The position numbers were made by a program, and so were the translations under genes. Below, piece by piece: positions 29,784 to 37,587 of a DNA stretch of 37,587 nt; the stretch's first letter is position 1, and every line of letters begins with the position of its first letter. The notes beneath the pieces were generated by a model. The model saw nothing but the letters and a program-made list of their open reading frames with translations. It was not told the DNA's origin and searched no databases. The DNA is taken from assembly GCA_964576715.1 (NCBI GenBank), contig CAZNWE010000041.1:1-37587 (forward strand). The letters run 5' to 3'. The stretch is from SLRI01 sp964576715 (GTDB lineage: Bacteria > Pseudomonadota > Alphaproteobacteria > Geminicoccales > Geminicoccaceae).

Positions 29784-32700
29784 AGACGCTGGTCGACGCC
29801 GCGTTCGCGCGCACCCGGACCGTCCTCCTGGTCCTGGCGCTGCTGCTCGTCGCCGGGTTCGCAACCTATGTTGCGATCCCCAAGGAGGCCGAGCCCGACG
29901 TCCAGATCCCGATCGTCTACGTCTCGATCCCCTATGAGGGCATCTCCGCCTTCGACGCCGAGCGGCTGCTCGCCCGGCCGGTGGAGAGCGAGCTGCAGGG
30001 GCTCGAAGGGGTCAAGGAGATCAAGTCGATCTCGACCTCGGGGCGCAGCACCGTCACCATCGAGTTCGAGAGCGGCATCGACATCGACCAGGCGGTCATC
30101 GACGTCCGCGACAAGGTCGACCGGGCCAAGGCCGAGCTGCCGGCGGGCGCCGACGAGCCGACGGTCGAGGAGGTCAACCTCGCACTCTTCCCGGTCCTCG
30201 TCGTCACCCTCTCGGGCGATTTGCCGGAGCGCACCCTGCTCGCCATCGCGCGCGACCTCGAGGACCGGATCGAGGCGGTGAGGAACGTCCTCGAGGTCGA
30301 GATCGCCGGCCAGCGTGACGAGCTCCTGGAGATCATCATCGATCCCCTGAAGGTCGAAAGCTACGGCCTCGAGCTCGACGCGGTGGTCCAGGCGGTCGAG
30401 CGCAACAACCAGATCGTCGCGGCGGGTGCCCTCGATGCCGGGGGTGGCCGCTTCGACATCGAAGTGCCTGGCGTCTTCGAGACCTTCGAGGACCTCTTGA
30501 GGCTGCCGATCAAGACCGATGGCGAGGCCGTGGTCAGGATCGGCGACATCGCCACGGTCAGCAGCACCTTCAAGGACCCTGAGGGTTTCGCCCGGGTGGA
30601 CGGCCGGCCGGCCCTGGCACTCGAGGTCTCCAAGCGCATCGGCTCCAACATCATCGACACCATCGCCGAGGTGCGCGCCGTGGTCGAGGCGGCACGCAGC
30701 GAATGGCCGGCCAGCCTCGAGGTCGGCTTCGCCCAGGACAAGTCCGACAATGTCGCGAGCATGCTCACCGACCTCCAGAACAACGTCCTGGCAGCGGTAT
30801 TGCTGGTGATGATCGTCGTGGTCGCAGCCCTGGGCTTGCGCTCCGCCCTGCTCGTCGGTTTCGCCGTCCCAGGCTCCTTCTTGACCGGCATCCTGGTACT
30901 CGGCGTGTTCGGCCTCACCGTCAACATGGTGGTGTTGTTCGGCCTGATCCTCGCCGTCGGCATGCTGGTGGACGGCGCCATCGTGGTGACCGAGCTCGCC
31001 GATCGCAAGATGGCCGAGGGCATGGCCAAGCGCGACGCCTACCAACTCGCGGCCCGGCGCATGGCGCTGCCGATCACCGCCGCCACCGCCACCACGCTCG
31101 CCGCCTTCCTGCCGCTGCTGTTCTGGCCCGGCACGGTCGGCGAGTTCATGAAGTACCTGCCGATCACGCTGCTCGCGACGCTCACCGCCTCGCTCGCCAT
31201 GGCGCTCGTCTTCGTGCCGACCCTGGGCTCGCTGTTCGGTAAGGCCACTGCCGCCGATCCGGAAACCATGCGCCGGCTGAACGCCAGCGAGGGCGGCGAT
31301 CTTCGGGAGCTCGGCGGGATCACCGGCGGTTATGTCCGATTGCTCGACAAGCTCCTGCACCGACCGTCGCTCACCGCCGTGGCGGCGCTGGTCATCGCGG
31401 TCGGCGCCTATTGGGCCTACGGCGCGTTCGGCCGCGGCGTCGAGTTCTTCCCCGAGGTCGAGCCCGAGCGCGCCCAACTCCACGTCCACGCCCGGGGCGA
31501 CCACTCGATCTGGGAGCTCGACAACCTGGTTCGTGAGGTCGAGCGGCAGGTGGTCGGCATCGACGGCGTCCGCCAGGTCTATGCCCGCACGGGCTTGAGC
31601 TTTCGTGGCGATGGGATCGACGAGGACGTGATCGGCATCCTGCAGCTCGAATTCGAGCCCTGGCAGGAGCGTCGCCCGGCAGCCGAGATCTTCGCCGATA
31701 TCGAGGCTCACATCGAACCCCTCGCCGGCATCCACGTCGAGCAGCGCGAGGAGGAGGCGGGGCCGCCCGTCGGCAAGCCGATCCAGATCGAGATCGGCTC
31801 GATCCTGCCCGACCGGTTGCCGCCGGTGGTCCAGGCGGTGCGCGACCAGGTGGATCGCATGACCGGCCTGCGCGAGGTGACCGACAGCCGCCCGATCCCC
31901 GGCATCGAGTGGAAGATGCGCGTCGACCGCGAGCAGGCGTCGCGGCTCGGCACCGATATCGCCACGGTGGGTGCGCATGTCCAGCTGGTCAGCAACGGCG
32001 TACTGCTCGATACCTACCGGCCGGACGAGAGCGACGACGAAGTCGACATCCGAGCGCGCTTTCCGACCGAGTATCGCACCCTCCACCAGCTCGACCGGCT
32101 GATCATCAACACGCCCTCCGGCACGGTGCCGGTCTCCAGCTTCGTCGAGCTGACGCCCGAGCCGCGCACCGGCGATCTCACGCGGATCGACGGCAAGCGT
32201 GTCTACACCGTCTCCGCCGACGTCGCCCCCGGCGTGCTCGCCGACGACAAGGTGCAGGAGATGCGCGCCTGGCTCGCAGCACAGACGTTCGATCCTGCGG
32301 TCTCGGTCGTCTTCAAGGGCGAGGACGAGGAGCAGCGCGAGGCCCAGGCGTTCTTGAGCAAGGCCTTCGGGGTCGCGCTTTTCCTGATCGCCATCATCCT
32401 GGTCACCCAATTCAACAGCTTCTACCAGGCGGGGCTGATCCTGACCGCCGTCATCTTCTCGACCGTGGGCGTGCTGCTCGGCCTTTTGGTCACCAACCAG
32501 CCCTTCGGCATCGTCATGTCGGGGGTGGGTGTGATCGCCTTGGCCGGGATCGTCGTGAACAACAATATCGTGCTGATCGACACCTACAACGACCTGCGCG
32601 CCCGCGGGCTCGATGTGCGCGAGGCGATCCTGCGGACCGGTGCTCAGCGTTTGCGGCCGGTGCTGCTGACCACCGTAACGACCATCCTCGGGCTGATGCC

Positions 32701-32968
32701 CATGGTGCTCAAGACCAACGTCAACCTGTTCACCCGCGAGATCACGGTGGGCGGCCCATCGACCGACTGGTGGGCGCAGCTGGCGACCGCCGTGGCCGGC
32801 GGCCTCTTCTTCGCAACGCTGTTGACCCTGGTGCTCACCCCGACCCTGTTGATGCTGCGGCACTCCACCGTCGTCTTCTGGCGGGAACGGCTACGGCTGC
32901 TGCAGGGACTGGCCGCGCGCCGGGCCGGCGCCCATCATGGCGGGCTCGAGGGCGCGCCTGCCGAGTAG
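29780..32968 (+). CDS. RND efflux pump permease (AcrB/HAE family)
   Basis: A 1062-aa inner-membrane proton-drug antiporter. The first span (TRTVLLVLALLLVAGFATYVAI) is followed by PKEAEPDVQIPIVYVSIPYEG, typical of the family, then two large periplasmic loops and two six-span bundles. In TM4 the proton-relay position reads LVDGAIVVTE: D398 is kept, and the second Asp of AcrB (LVDDAIV) is G399. In TM10 the AcrB lysine region is VVNNNIVLIDTYND, without Lys. Such variants are common in this RND branch. The C-terminal NLFTREITVGGPSTDWWAQLATAVAGG segment is typical of alphaproteobacterial members. The substrate is not predictable; PadR control hints at aromatic compounds. Confidence 0.94.
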   Translation: MKTLVDAAFARTRTVLLVLALLLVAGFATYVAIPKEAEPDVQIPIVYVSIPYEGISAFDAERLLARPVESELQGLEGVKEIKSISTSGRSTVTIEFESGIDIDQAVIDVRDKVDRAKAELPAGADEPTVEEVNLALFPVLVVTLSGDLPERTLLAIARDLEDRIEAVRNVLEVEIAGQRDELLEIIIDPLKVESYGLELDAVVQAVERNNQIVAAGALDAGGGRFDIEVPGVFETFEDLLRLPIKTDGEAVVRIGDIATVSSTFKDPEGFARVDGRPALALEVSKRIGSNIIDTIAEVRAVVEAARSEWPASLEVGFAQDKSDNVASMLTDLQNNVLAAVLLVMIVVVAALGLRSALLVGFAVPGSFLTGILVLGVFGLTVNMVVLFGLILAVGMLVDGAIVVTELADRKMAEGMAKRDAYQLAARRMALPITAATATTLAAFLPLLFWPGTVGEFMKYLPITLLATLTASLAMALVFVPTLGSLFGKATAADPETMRRLNASEGGDLRELGGITGGYVRLLDKLLHRPSLTAVAALVIAVGAYWAYGAFGRGVEFFPEVEPERAQLHVHARGDHSIWELDNLVREVERQVVGIDGVRQVYARTGLSFRGDGIDEDVIGILQLEFEPWQERRPAAEIFADIEAHIEPLAGIHVEQREEEAGPPVGKPIQIEIGSILPDRLPPVVQAVRDQVDRMTGLREVTDSRPIPGIEWKMRVDREQASRLGTDIATVGAHVQLVSNGVLLDTYRPDESDDEVDIRARFPTEYRTLHQLDRLIINTPSGTVPVSSFVELTPEPRTGDLTRIDGKRVYTVSADVAPGVLADDKVQEMRAWLAAQTFDPAVSVVFKGEDEEQREAQAFLSKAFGVALFLIAIILVTQFNSFYQAGLILTAVIFSTVGVLLGLLVTNQPFGIVMSGVGVIALAGIVVNNNIVLIDTYNDLRARGLDVREAILRTGAQRLRPVLLTTVTTILGLMPMVLKTNVNLFTREITVGGPSTDWWAQLATAVAGGLFFATLLTLVLTPTLLMLRHSTVVFWRERLRLLQGLAARRAGAHHGGLEGAPAE

Positions 32969-33019
32969 CGGCGGTGGCCAAGGGCGCGGCCCCCGTTCAG
33001 CACCCCTTTCTGCCCCGCT

Positions 33020-34936
33020 TCAGCCGAGAGTCTCGCGCCGCCGCTGGCTGCGGTGCAGCCAGGTCCCGGCCTCCTCGCCGGTCATTGCAGGATCGCTCAT
33101 GGCACATTCGGCAGCATCGCAGCCGGCCCGCTTGAGCAGCTGCAGCTGGCTGTTGCCGGGCACGCCCTCGGCCACGATGCGCACCCCCAGATGCCGGCCG
33201 AGCTGAATCACCGCATCGGCGAAGAGCGTGCGGTGGCGGTCGGCGGGCACCCCTTCGAGCAGCGTCTGGGCGAGCTTGAGGGTGTCGATCGGACAGTCGC
33301 GCAGCAGCGTCAACGAGACCATGGCCTCGCCATAGCCGCGTACCGCTAGCCGCGGGCCCTTACCCCGCAGCTTGGCGACGTCGCCGGCATCGGCCACGAG
33401 ATGCTCGTAAAGCGGCGTTTCCTCGACCTCGATCTCGAAATCCTTGGCGGCGAGCCCGTGCCGCTCGAAGATCGCGAGGGCGTGTTCGGCCAGTTCCAGC
33501 CAGCCGAGCCGGCCGGCACTCTGCAGCGGGATCGCCAGATGGTCGACGCGACAACCCGACTGCCGCCAAGCGGCCATCTGCATTGCACCTGCCTCGACCA
33601 TCCAGAGCATCAGCCGGTCGAGGAAGCCCGGCTCCTCGACCATCCCGAGATACCGCTCGGGGCCGAGCAGGCCGCGCTCCGGGTCGTGCAGCCGCGGCCG
33701 CGCGACGAGCCCGACCAGCGGCGAGCGCAGCGTGATCTGCGGCTGGAAGAAAAGCTCGAAGCGGCCCTCCTGCAGCGCCTGGTCGAGGCCCCCCTTGGGG
33801 GCCGGCTCGATCATCCGCTCGGCCAGGGTCGGCACGATCCGGCAGGTCGCGGCCGAGAGGTTGGCGTCGTGAAACCGGCAGGCGCGCCCGCCGGCGGCCT
33901 TGGCACGGTGCATCGCGGCATCGGCGAGCCTGAGGATCTCGCCGGGCTCGCTGGCATCGATCGGGTAGAGGGTGACGCCGAAGCTGGCCGAGAGCCTGAG
34001 CACTTCCCCGGCCAGCGCCATCGGCGCCTCGATCACCTGCATCAGCTTCTGTACGACGAGCGCGGCGTCCTCCGGGCGCTGCAGGTTCTCGAGCAGGATG
34101 GCGAAGCTGTCGCCGCCGAGCCTGGCGACGGTATCGCTCTCGCGCAGCCGGTGACCGAGCCGCTCGGCGACGATGGTCAGCAACCGATCGCCGGCATCGT
34201 AGCCGAGGCGTTCGTTGACCAGGTGAAACCCATCGAGATCGACGGCCAGCACGGCGGCCCCCAGCCGGTTGCGGCGGGCAGCCGCCAGTGCCTGGGTCAG
34301 CCGCTCCAGGAACAATGTGCGGTTGGCAAGCCCGGTCAGCGGATCGCTGGCCGCCGGCGGGTCGAGCCGCCGCGAGTTGCGGCTGCGGCCGATGGCGAAG
34401 CGGATGGCGCGATCCAGCCGGCCGGTGTCGCACTCCTCCTTGTCGAGGAAGTCGGCGACGCCGGCCTCGATGGCCCGGTACTCGAGCGCCTCGTCAACGC
34501 TGTCGCTCAAGACGATGATCGGTCGCTCGTAGCCTCGGCGCAAAGCGACATCGACGAAATCGAGACCGCTGCGGCCGGGCAGGTCGTAGGCGACGAGGCA
34601 GGCATCGAAGCTCTCACTGGCCAGCCGGCGCAGCCCGGCTTCGACAGTGGTCGACCAGACGACGTCGAAGCGGGTCTCCGGGGCGCGGGCGAGCAGCGCC
34701 TCGACCAGATCGAAGTCCTCCTCGTCGTCCTCGACGATCAGCAGCCTGACAATCGGCCGCTGGCTGCTCTGCAGAAGCGATTCCTCGACATCGCTGTCGC
34801 TGTTGGCGCCGGCGAGTAGCCGGGGCGGCCCGCGCAGCGTCTCGACGGCCACCATGGAACCGGGCGCCGGCACGTCACCTTGCGGCTCGGGGCTCTCGGA
34901 ATTCGCCGGTGTTGCACCTTGAGCAGCTGGCGTCAT
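33020..34936 (-). CDS. REC-GGDEF-EAL protein with degenerate active sites
   Basis: A 638-aa protein combining a receiver (about 62-180), a GGDEF domain (about 196-355) and an EAL domain (about 385-625). Receiver: acidic pocket E69-D70-D71, S144 and K166 are kept, but the phosphoacceptor position in CLVAYDLPG is A116. GGDEF: the signature is GGDSF (274-278), with E replaced by Ser. The RxxD inhibitory site is intact as RESD (265-268), 5 residues upstream, and D233/D235 remain. EAL: the EAL triplet is V411-A-R, the metal-binding DD is R533-G534, while K554 and E590 remain. Cyclase and phosphodiesterase activity are therefore unlikely; a c-di-GMP-binding or scaffold role is plausible. It is transcribed as a single gene from a promoter at 34980-35008. 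Confidence 0.85.
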   Translation of the reverse strand: MTPAAQGATPANSESPEPQGDVPAPGSMVAVETLRGPPRLLAGANSDSDVEESLLQSSQRPIVRLLIVEDDEEDFDLVEALLARAPETRFDVVWSTTVEAGLRRLASESFDACLVAYDLPGRSGLDFVDVALRRGYERPIIVLSDSVDEALEYRAIEAGVADFLDKEECDTGRLDRAIRFAIGRSRNSRRLDPPAASDPLTGLANRTLFLERLTQALAAARRNRLGAAVLAVDLDGFHLVNERLGYDAGDRLLTIVAERLGHRLRESDTVARLGGDSFAILLENLQRPEDAALVVQKLMQVIEAPMALAGEVLRLSASFGVTLYPIDASEPGEILRLADAAMHRAKAAGGRACRFHDANLSAATCRIVPTLAERMIEPAPKGGLDQALQEGRFELFFQPQITLRSPLVGLVARPRLHDPERGLLGPERYLGMVEEPGFLDRLMLWMVEAGAMQMAAWRQSGCRVDHLAIPLQSAGRLGWLELAEHALAIFERHGLAAKDFEIEVEETPLYEHLVADAGDVAKLRGKGPRLAVRGYGEAMVSLTLLRDCPIDTLKLAQTLLEGVPADRHRTLFADAVIQLGRHLGVRIVAEGVPGNSQLQLLKRAGCDAAECAMSDPAMTGEEAGTWLHRSQRRRETLG

Positions 34937-34979
34937 GAGCAGGGGTCACGGCCTGATCTAAACTCCTGATGGATGAAAG

Positions 34980-35008
34980 CCTATAGAATGACATCCAAAG
35001 GTTGTCCA
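34980..35008 (-). promoter_or_regulatory. Sigma-70-type promoter of the REC-GGDEF-EAL gene
   Basis: Read on the minus strand, TGGACA (35008-35003), exactly 17 bases, then TATAGG (34985-34980). It matches the consensus at 5/6 and 4/6 positions. The predicted transcript starts about 35-40 bases before the ATG at 34936, within the 110-base gap after the LpoA-like gene, so the gene need not depend on read-through. Confidence 0.55.
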
Positions 35009-35046
35009 CCCCGTGTCGAATCAACCGCTTGCCAAGTGGCCTCGTC

Positions 35047-36279
35047 TCACTGTCCCAGCAACGCAATCAGGAAGCTGCTCGGCGCCGGCTCCACCACCCG
35101 GGCGGTGCCGTCGTCGATCTCGAGCACGGCGAGGCCGTGCTCGGTGATCCCGTCGCCGCGCAGGCGGAAGATTCCGGCACGGCCGACGAAACCGCTCGGA
35201 TCCGTCAGCATCTCGCCGGGAAAGCGGCGGTCGGCGGCGGCGACGACGGCGGCGAGTGCCGTCGCGTCATAGGCGAGGCCCGCCAGTGCGCCGGGTTGGC
35301 GGTCGAAGGCCTGCTGGAACCGTGCCTGGAAGTTGCGCTCGCCTTCGGGCGAAACGCTGGCGTACCAGCCACCCTGCAACGTCTCTTCGAACAGCAGCCG
35401 TGGATCGCTTTCCCAAAGCATGGTGCCGAGCGGCCGGGTGGTCGCTGGATCGACGTCGTAGAACGCGAGCAATGCCGCGATCGAGCGCAGCCGCGAGCCA
35501 CCATCGGCGATCAGGATCGCGTCGAACTGTCGGGTATTGCCGCTCACCCCGATCGAGCCTTCGGGCGGTGGCACATAGCCGGTGAACGCGCGCACCACAC
35601 TCGCCGCCTCGCGCTCGTCCGCCGGATAGAAGGCATGGGCGGGGCCGTCGAGTGCCCCCGCCGCCCCGTCCATCGCCGCGCGAAAGCCGTTGATCGCCCG
35701 CGCCCCATAGGCATCGTCCGGGGCGAGCGCCCCGATCCGCGTCAGTCCCTGGCGGCGGGCGAACTCGACCACCCGGGTAACCTGCTCCTCCGGGCGAAAA
35801 CCGAGCACCCAGACATTATCGCCGGCGACGCTGGCGTCGTTGGAGAACGAGATCACCTTGAGATCGTGCTCCCGCGCGATCGCCGCGACGGCGCCGGTCG
35901 AGGAACCGTAGAAGGGGCCCAAGATCAGCTCGGCACCCGCGCCGATCGCGGAGCGGGCGGCGGCCGCGGCCCCCTCGATCGTGCCGCCGGTGTCGCGCGG
36001 CAGCAACACCATGTCGGTCCGCCCGACGTCGAAAAGGGCGATCTGCGCTGCCTCGAGCAAGTCCTGCCCGACCTCGCCGGCGGTGCCGGTCAACGGCAGG
36101 AGCAACGCGACCTTGACCGGGCCCACCGGTGCGGGCTCGATGACCTCGGCCGGCTCGACCGGCGCCGGCGCCTGGTAGATCGGCTCGGCCTGCTGCGCGC
36201 ACCCGGTGATCAGCAGCAACAGCCCCACCACGGCGTGCCGCGGGCCTAGCTTGAGAAGAGACACGCTTGACCTCATCAT
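35047..36279 (-). CDS. LpoA-like penicillin-binding protein activator lipoprotein
   Basis: A lipoprotein of about 410 aa with a periplasmic-binding-protein type I fold, related to the C-terminal half of LpoA, which activates peptidoglycan synthase PBP1a. The lipobox is LITGC with Cys27, followed by a Pro/Glu/Val-rich linker (APAPVEPAEVIEPAPVGP). The binding fold starts VKVALLLPLTGTAGEVGQDLLEAAQIALFD and includes ELILGPFYGSSTGAVAAIAREHDLKVISFSNDASVAG. The start at ATG 36279 (or 36276) is preferred over TTG 36282. It is divergent from rsmI, an arrangement common in alphaproteobacteria. An amino-acid ABC binding protein is the less likely alternative. Confidence 0.85.
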   Translation of the reverse strand: MMRSSVSLLKLGPRHAVVGLLLLITGCAQQAEPIYQAPAPVEPAEVIEPAPVGPVKVALLLPLTGTAGEVGQDLLEAAQIALFDVGRTDMVLLPRDTGGTIEGAAAAARSAIGAGAELILGPFYGSSTGAVAAIAREHDLKVISFSNDASVAGDNVWVLGFRPEEQVTRVVEFARRQGLTRIGALAPDDAYGARAINGFRAAMDGAAGALDGPAHAFYPADEREAASVVRAFTGYVPPPEGSIGVSGNTRQFDAILIADGGSRLRSIAALLAFYDVDPATTRPLGTMLWESDPRLLFEETLQGGWYASVSPEGERNFQARFQQAFDRQPGALAGLAYDATALAAVVAAADRRFPGEMLTDPSGFVGRAGIFRLRGDGITEHGLAVLEIDDGTARVVEPAPSSFLIALLGQ

Positions 36280-36344
36280 CAATCGACCAAGAGCCGTTGC
36301 AACCGGAACGCACCGCGTCCGACGGGCGGGAACCTAGGCGAGCC

Positions 36345-37208
36345 ATGCCATCGAGTAAACTCGCGAGCGGCCTTTACCTGGTGGCGACACCGATCGGCAA
36401 TCTCGGCGACATCGGCGCCCGGGCGATCGACGTCCTGGGGTCCGTCGATGCCGTGCTTTGCGAGGACACCCGGCACAGCGGTCGACTGATGGCGGCACTC
36501 GGCCTCGACGTCCGGCTGCGGCCGTATCACGAGCACAACGCCGCACGAGTACGCCCGGGCTTGATCGACGCGCTTGGTCGCGGTGCGACCCTGGCGCTGG
36601 TCAGCGATGCCGGCATGCCGGCGATCGCCGATCCCGGCCACAAGCTGGTCAAGGAAGCGCTCGATGCCGCAATTCGGGTGAGTGCCGTGCCCGGCCCGTC
36701 AGCCGTGCTGATGGCGTTGGCGATCTCCGGCCTGCCGACCGACCGCTTTTTCTTCCAGGGCTTCCTGCCGGCAAAGTCGAGCGCCCGGCGCAAGGTCCTG
36801 GCCGAGCTCGCCGGCATACCCGCGACCCTGGTCGTCTTCGAATCCCCTAACCGCCTGGCCCAATGCCTGGCCGACGCAGCCCATGTCCTGGGCCCCCGCC
36901 CGGCCGCCATCGCCCGCGAGCTGACCAAGCTGCACGAGGAGGTCAGGCGCGGTCCCCTGGACGCACTGGCCAGCACCCTCGCCGCCGAGCCCACGCCCAA
37001 GGGTGAGATCGTGCTGGTCATCGGCCCGCCCACGGCAGACCCGACAGCCGTCGACGACGCCACCCTCGACGACCTGCTCACCGCAGCCCTAACCGACCAC
37101 AGCCCCAGCCGCGCCGCCGCCCTCGTCGCCGAGCAAACCGGCCGCGCCCGCACCGAAGTCTACAAACGCGCCATTGCCTTGCGCGCCAGGAACACGACGG
37201 AAAGCTGA
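36345..37208 (+). CDS. rsmI: 16S rRNA (cytidine1402-2'-O)-methyltransferase
   Basis: Methylates the 2'-hydroxyl of C1402 in the ribosomal decoding centre using S-adenosylmethionine. The product has 287 aa and belongs to the tetrapyrrole methylase fold. Diagnostic blocks are GLYLVATPIGNLGDIGARAIDVL (about 9-31), LCEDTRHSGRLM, LALVSDAGMPAIADPGHKLV, VSAVPGPSAVLMALAISGLPTDRFFFQGFLP and ARELTKLHEEVRRGPL. The C-terminal helical domain ends with SRAAALVAEQTGRARTEVYKRAIAL, also typical. The start at 36345 matches family length; the frame is open to 36267, which would overlap the divergent lipoprotein start. The usual follower yraN is not present; AT-rich DNA follows instead. Confidence 0.95.
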   Translation: MPSSKLASGLYLVATPIGNLGDIGARAIDVLGSVDAVLCEDTRHSGRLMAALGLDVRLRPYHEHNAARVRPGLIDALGRGATLALVSDAGMPAIADPGHKLVKEALDAAIRVSAVPGPSAVLMALAISGLPTDRFFFQGFLPAKSSARRKVLAELAGIPATLVVFESPNRLAQCLADAAHVLGPRPAAIARELTKLHEEVRRGPLDALASTLAAEPTPKGEIVLVIGPPTADPTAVDDATLDDLLTAALTDHSPSRAAALVAEQTGRARTEVYKRAIALRARNTTES

Positions 37209-37587
37209 CTCTCGCCGCCTGATTCCAAGTCGCCCACACCAAGCGACGCCTCGACCTCATCGATAGCTGAGCAAATTCAAGAAAGATTCGCAGGGAGGAT
37301 GTGAACCGCCCCGCACACACCGGAGTCTCGGCCGGAGTGAAGGCGTGCGGCGGGCGTCAACAAGTGTCATCTTCGTCATCTTCAGTACCAGACGTTGCAG
37401 GCTATAAAAACAACGGCATCAGTGGTCGGACGCTATCCACTAGCTCATCGACGCTCGTTGATAAGTTAATTTCATCGAAAATTTCTCCCTATTTTGGTTA
37501 TAATTTAAAAAAATTCATTGACCTTCAACTCACGGTATGCAATTTTTTCTAAGCTAACGGTCAATTGGTGTGTATGTGAATCATCGG
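37209..37587. other. AT-rich end of the window, no convincing gene
   Basis: The first about 180 bases after rsmI have ordinary composition. From about 37390 the sequence turns markedly A/T-rich (for example TTATAATTTAAAA at 37498-37510), unlike anything else in the window. TATAAT (37499-37504) is a perfect -10 hexamer, but no -35 lies 16-18 bases before it. A plus-strand frame at 37301-37552 gives Ser-rich, family-less sequence and is not called. This may be the edge of a horizontally acquired segment or a regulatory region of a gene beyond the window. Confidence 0.6.
37366..37383 (+). repeat. Two tandem copies of GTCATCTTC
   Basis: The 9-mer GTCATCTTC occurs at 37366-37374 and again directly at 37375-37383, just before the composition shift. 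It is short and may be chance. Confidence 0.35.

Noticed and set aside
30959..30991. RND proton-relay change LVDD to LVDG as a sign of an inactive pump
   Set aside because: One Asp is retained and this variant is common in related RND branches, so it is not evidence of inactivity.
29669..32863. Very long open frame (over 1000 codons) antisense to the RND pump gene
   Set aside because: It is Asp/His/Arg/Gly-rich with no domain and mirrors the codon bias of the pump gene; long antisense frames are expected in GC-rich coding DNA.
37499..37504. Perfect TATAAT hexamer
   Set aside because: No -35 element at 16-18 bases upstream; in A/T-rich sequence such a match is likely by chance.
37301..37552. 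83-codon plus-strand frame at the AT-rich end
   Set aside because: Ser-rich, motif-free, and it spans the composition change, so a single real gene is unlikely.
1..37587. CRISPR arrays, tRNA or rRNA genes, transposases and phage genes
   Set aside because: Looked for by eye on both strands; no regularly spaced repeats, cloverleaf-like sequence or mobile-element proteins were found.

Overview
The window is very GC-rich, gene-dense bacterial chromosome with many ATGA/GTGA stop-start overlaps. Several features point to an alphaproteobacterium, probably of the Rhodospirillales type: CobS/CobT cobaltochelatase subunits, a J-domain protein with an N-terminal FCLEHVREYN block, an XRE regulator of the common alphaproteobacterial type, a MlaE with an N-terminal STAS domain, and an LpoA-like lipoprotein divergent from rsmI. 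This placement is an inference from family resemblance. No rRNA, tRNA, CRISPR array, transposase or phage gene was recognised.

Layout. 1-2.7 kb: a 5'-truncated XRE regulator and a J-domain protein, set in two stretches (340-1382 and 1977-2726) with no convincing gene. 2.7-8.4 kb: a phosphate-uptake operon in the order pstS-pstC-pstA-pstB-second pstS, with a candidate Pho box in front and a hairpin between pstS and pstC, followed by a Fic-like protein that has lost the catalytic histidine. 8.5-11.5 kb: cobS and cobT, both starting at TTG. 11.5-13.2 kb: an asparaginase overlapping rnhB, then a convergent unknown gene. 13.9-17.2 kb: mutS and an EF-hand protein. 17.2-24.1 kb: small, mostly single genes on both strands (MaoC hydratase, nitroreductase plus small lipoprotein, MTA/SAH nucleosidase, VOC protein, FolM/PTR1-like reductase, membrane-anchored alpha/beta hydrolase, a frameshifted SDR, a periplasmic TPR protein).

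24.2-27.9 kb: a compact Mla-type lipid transport operon (STAS-MlaE, MlaF, MlaD, auxiliary lipoprotein). 27.9-33.0 kb: a padR-adaptor-RND pump operon. In front of it lies a perfect 22-bp palindrome that fills the space between the -35 and the -10, so it is probably the PadR operator. 33.0-34.9 kb: a REC-GGDEF-EAL protein in which all three domains lack key catalytic residues. 35.0-37.2 kb: an LpoA-like lipoprotein divergent from rsmI. From about 37.39 kb to the end the DNA becomes abruptly AT-rich and unlike the rest.

The parts most worth following up are the catalytically degenerate REC-GGDEF-EAL protein, the His-less Fic-like protein tied to a two-receptor Pst operon, the PadR palindrome, the frameshifted SDR, and the AT-rich edge after rsmI.
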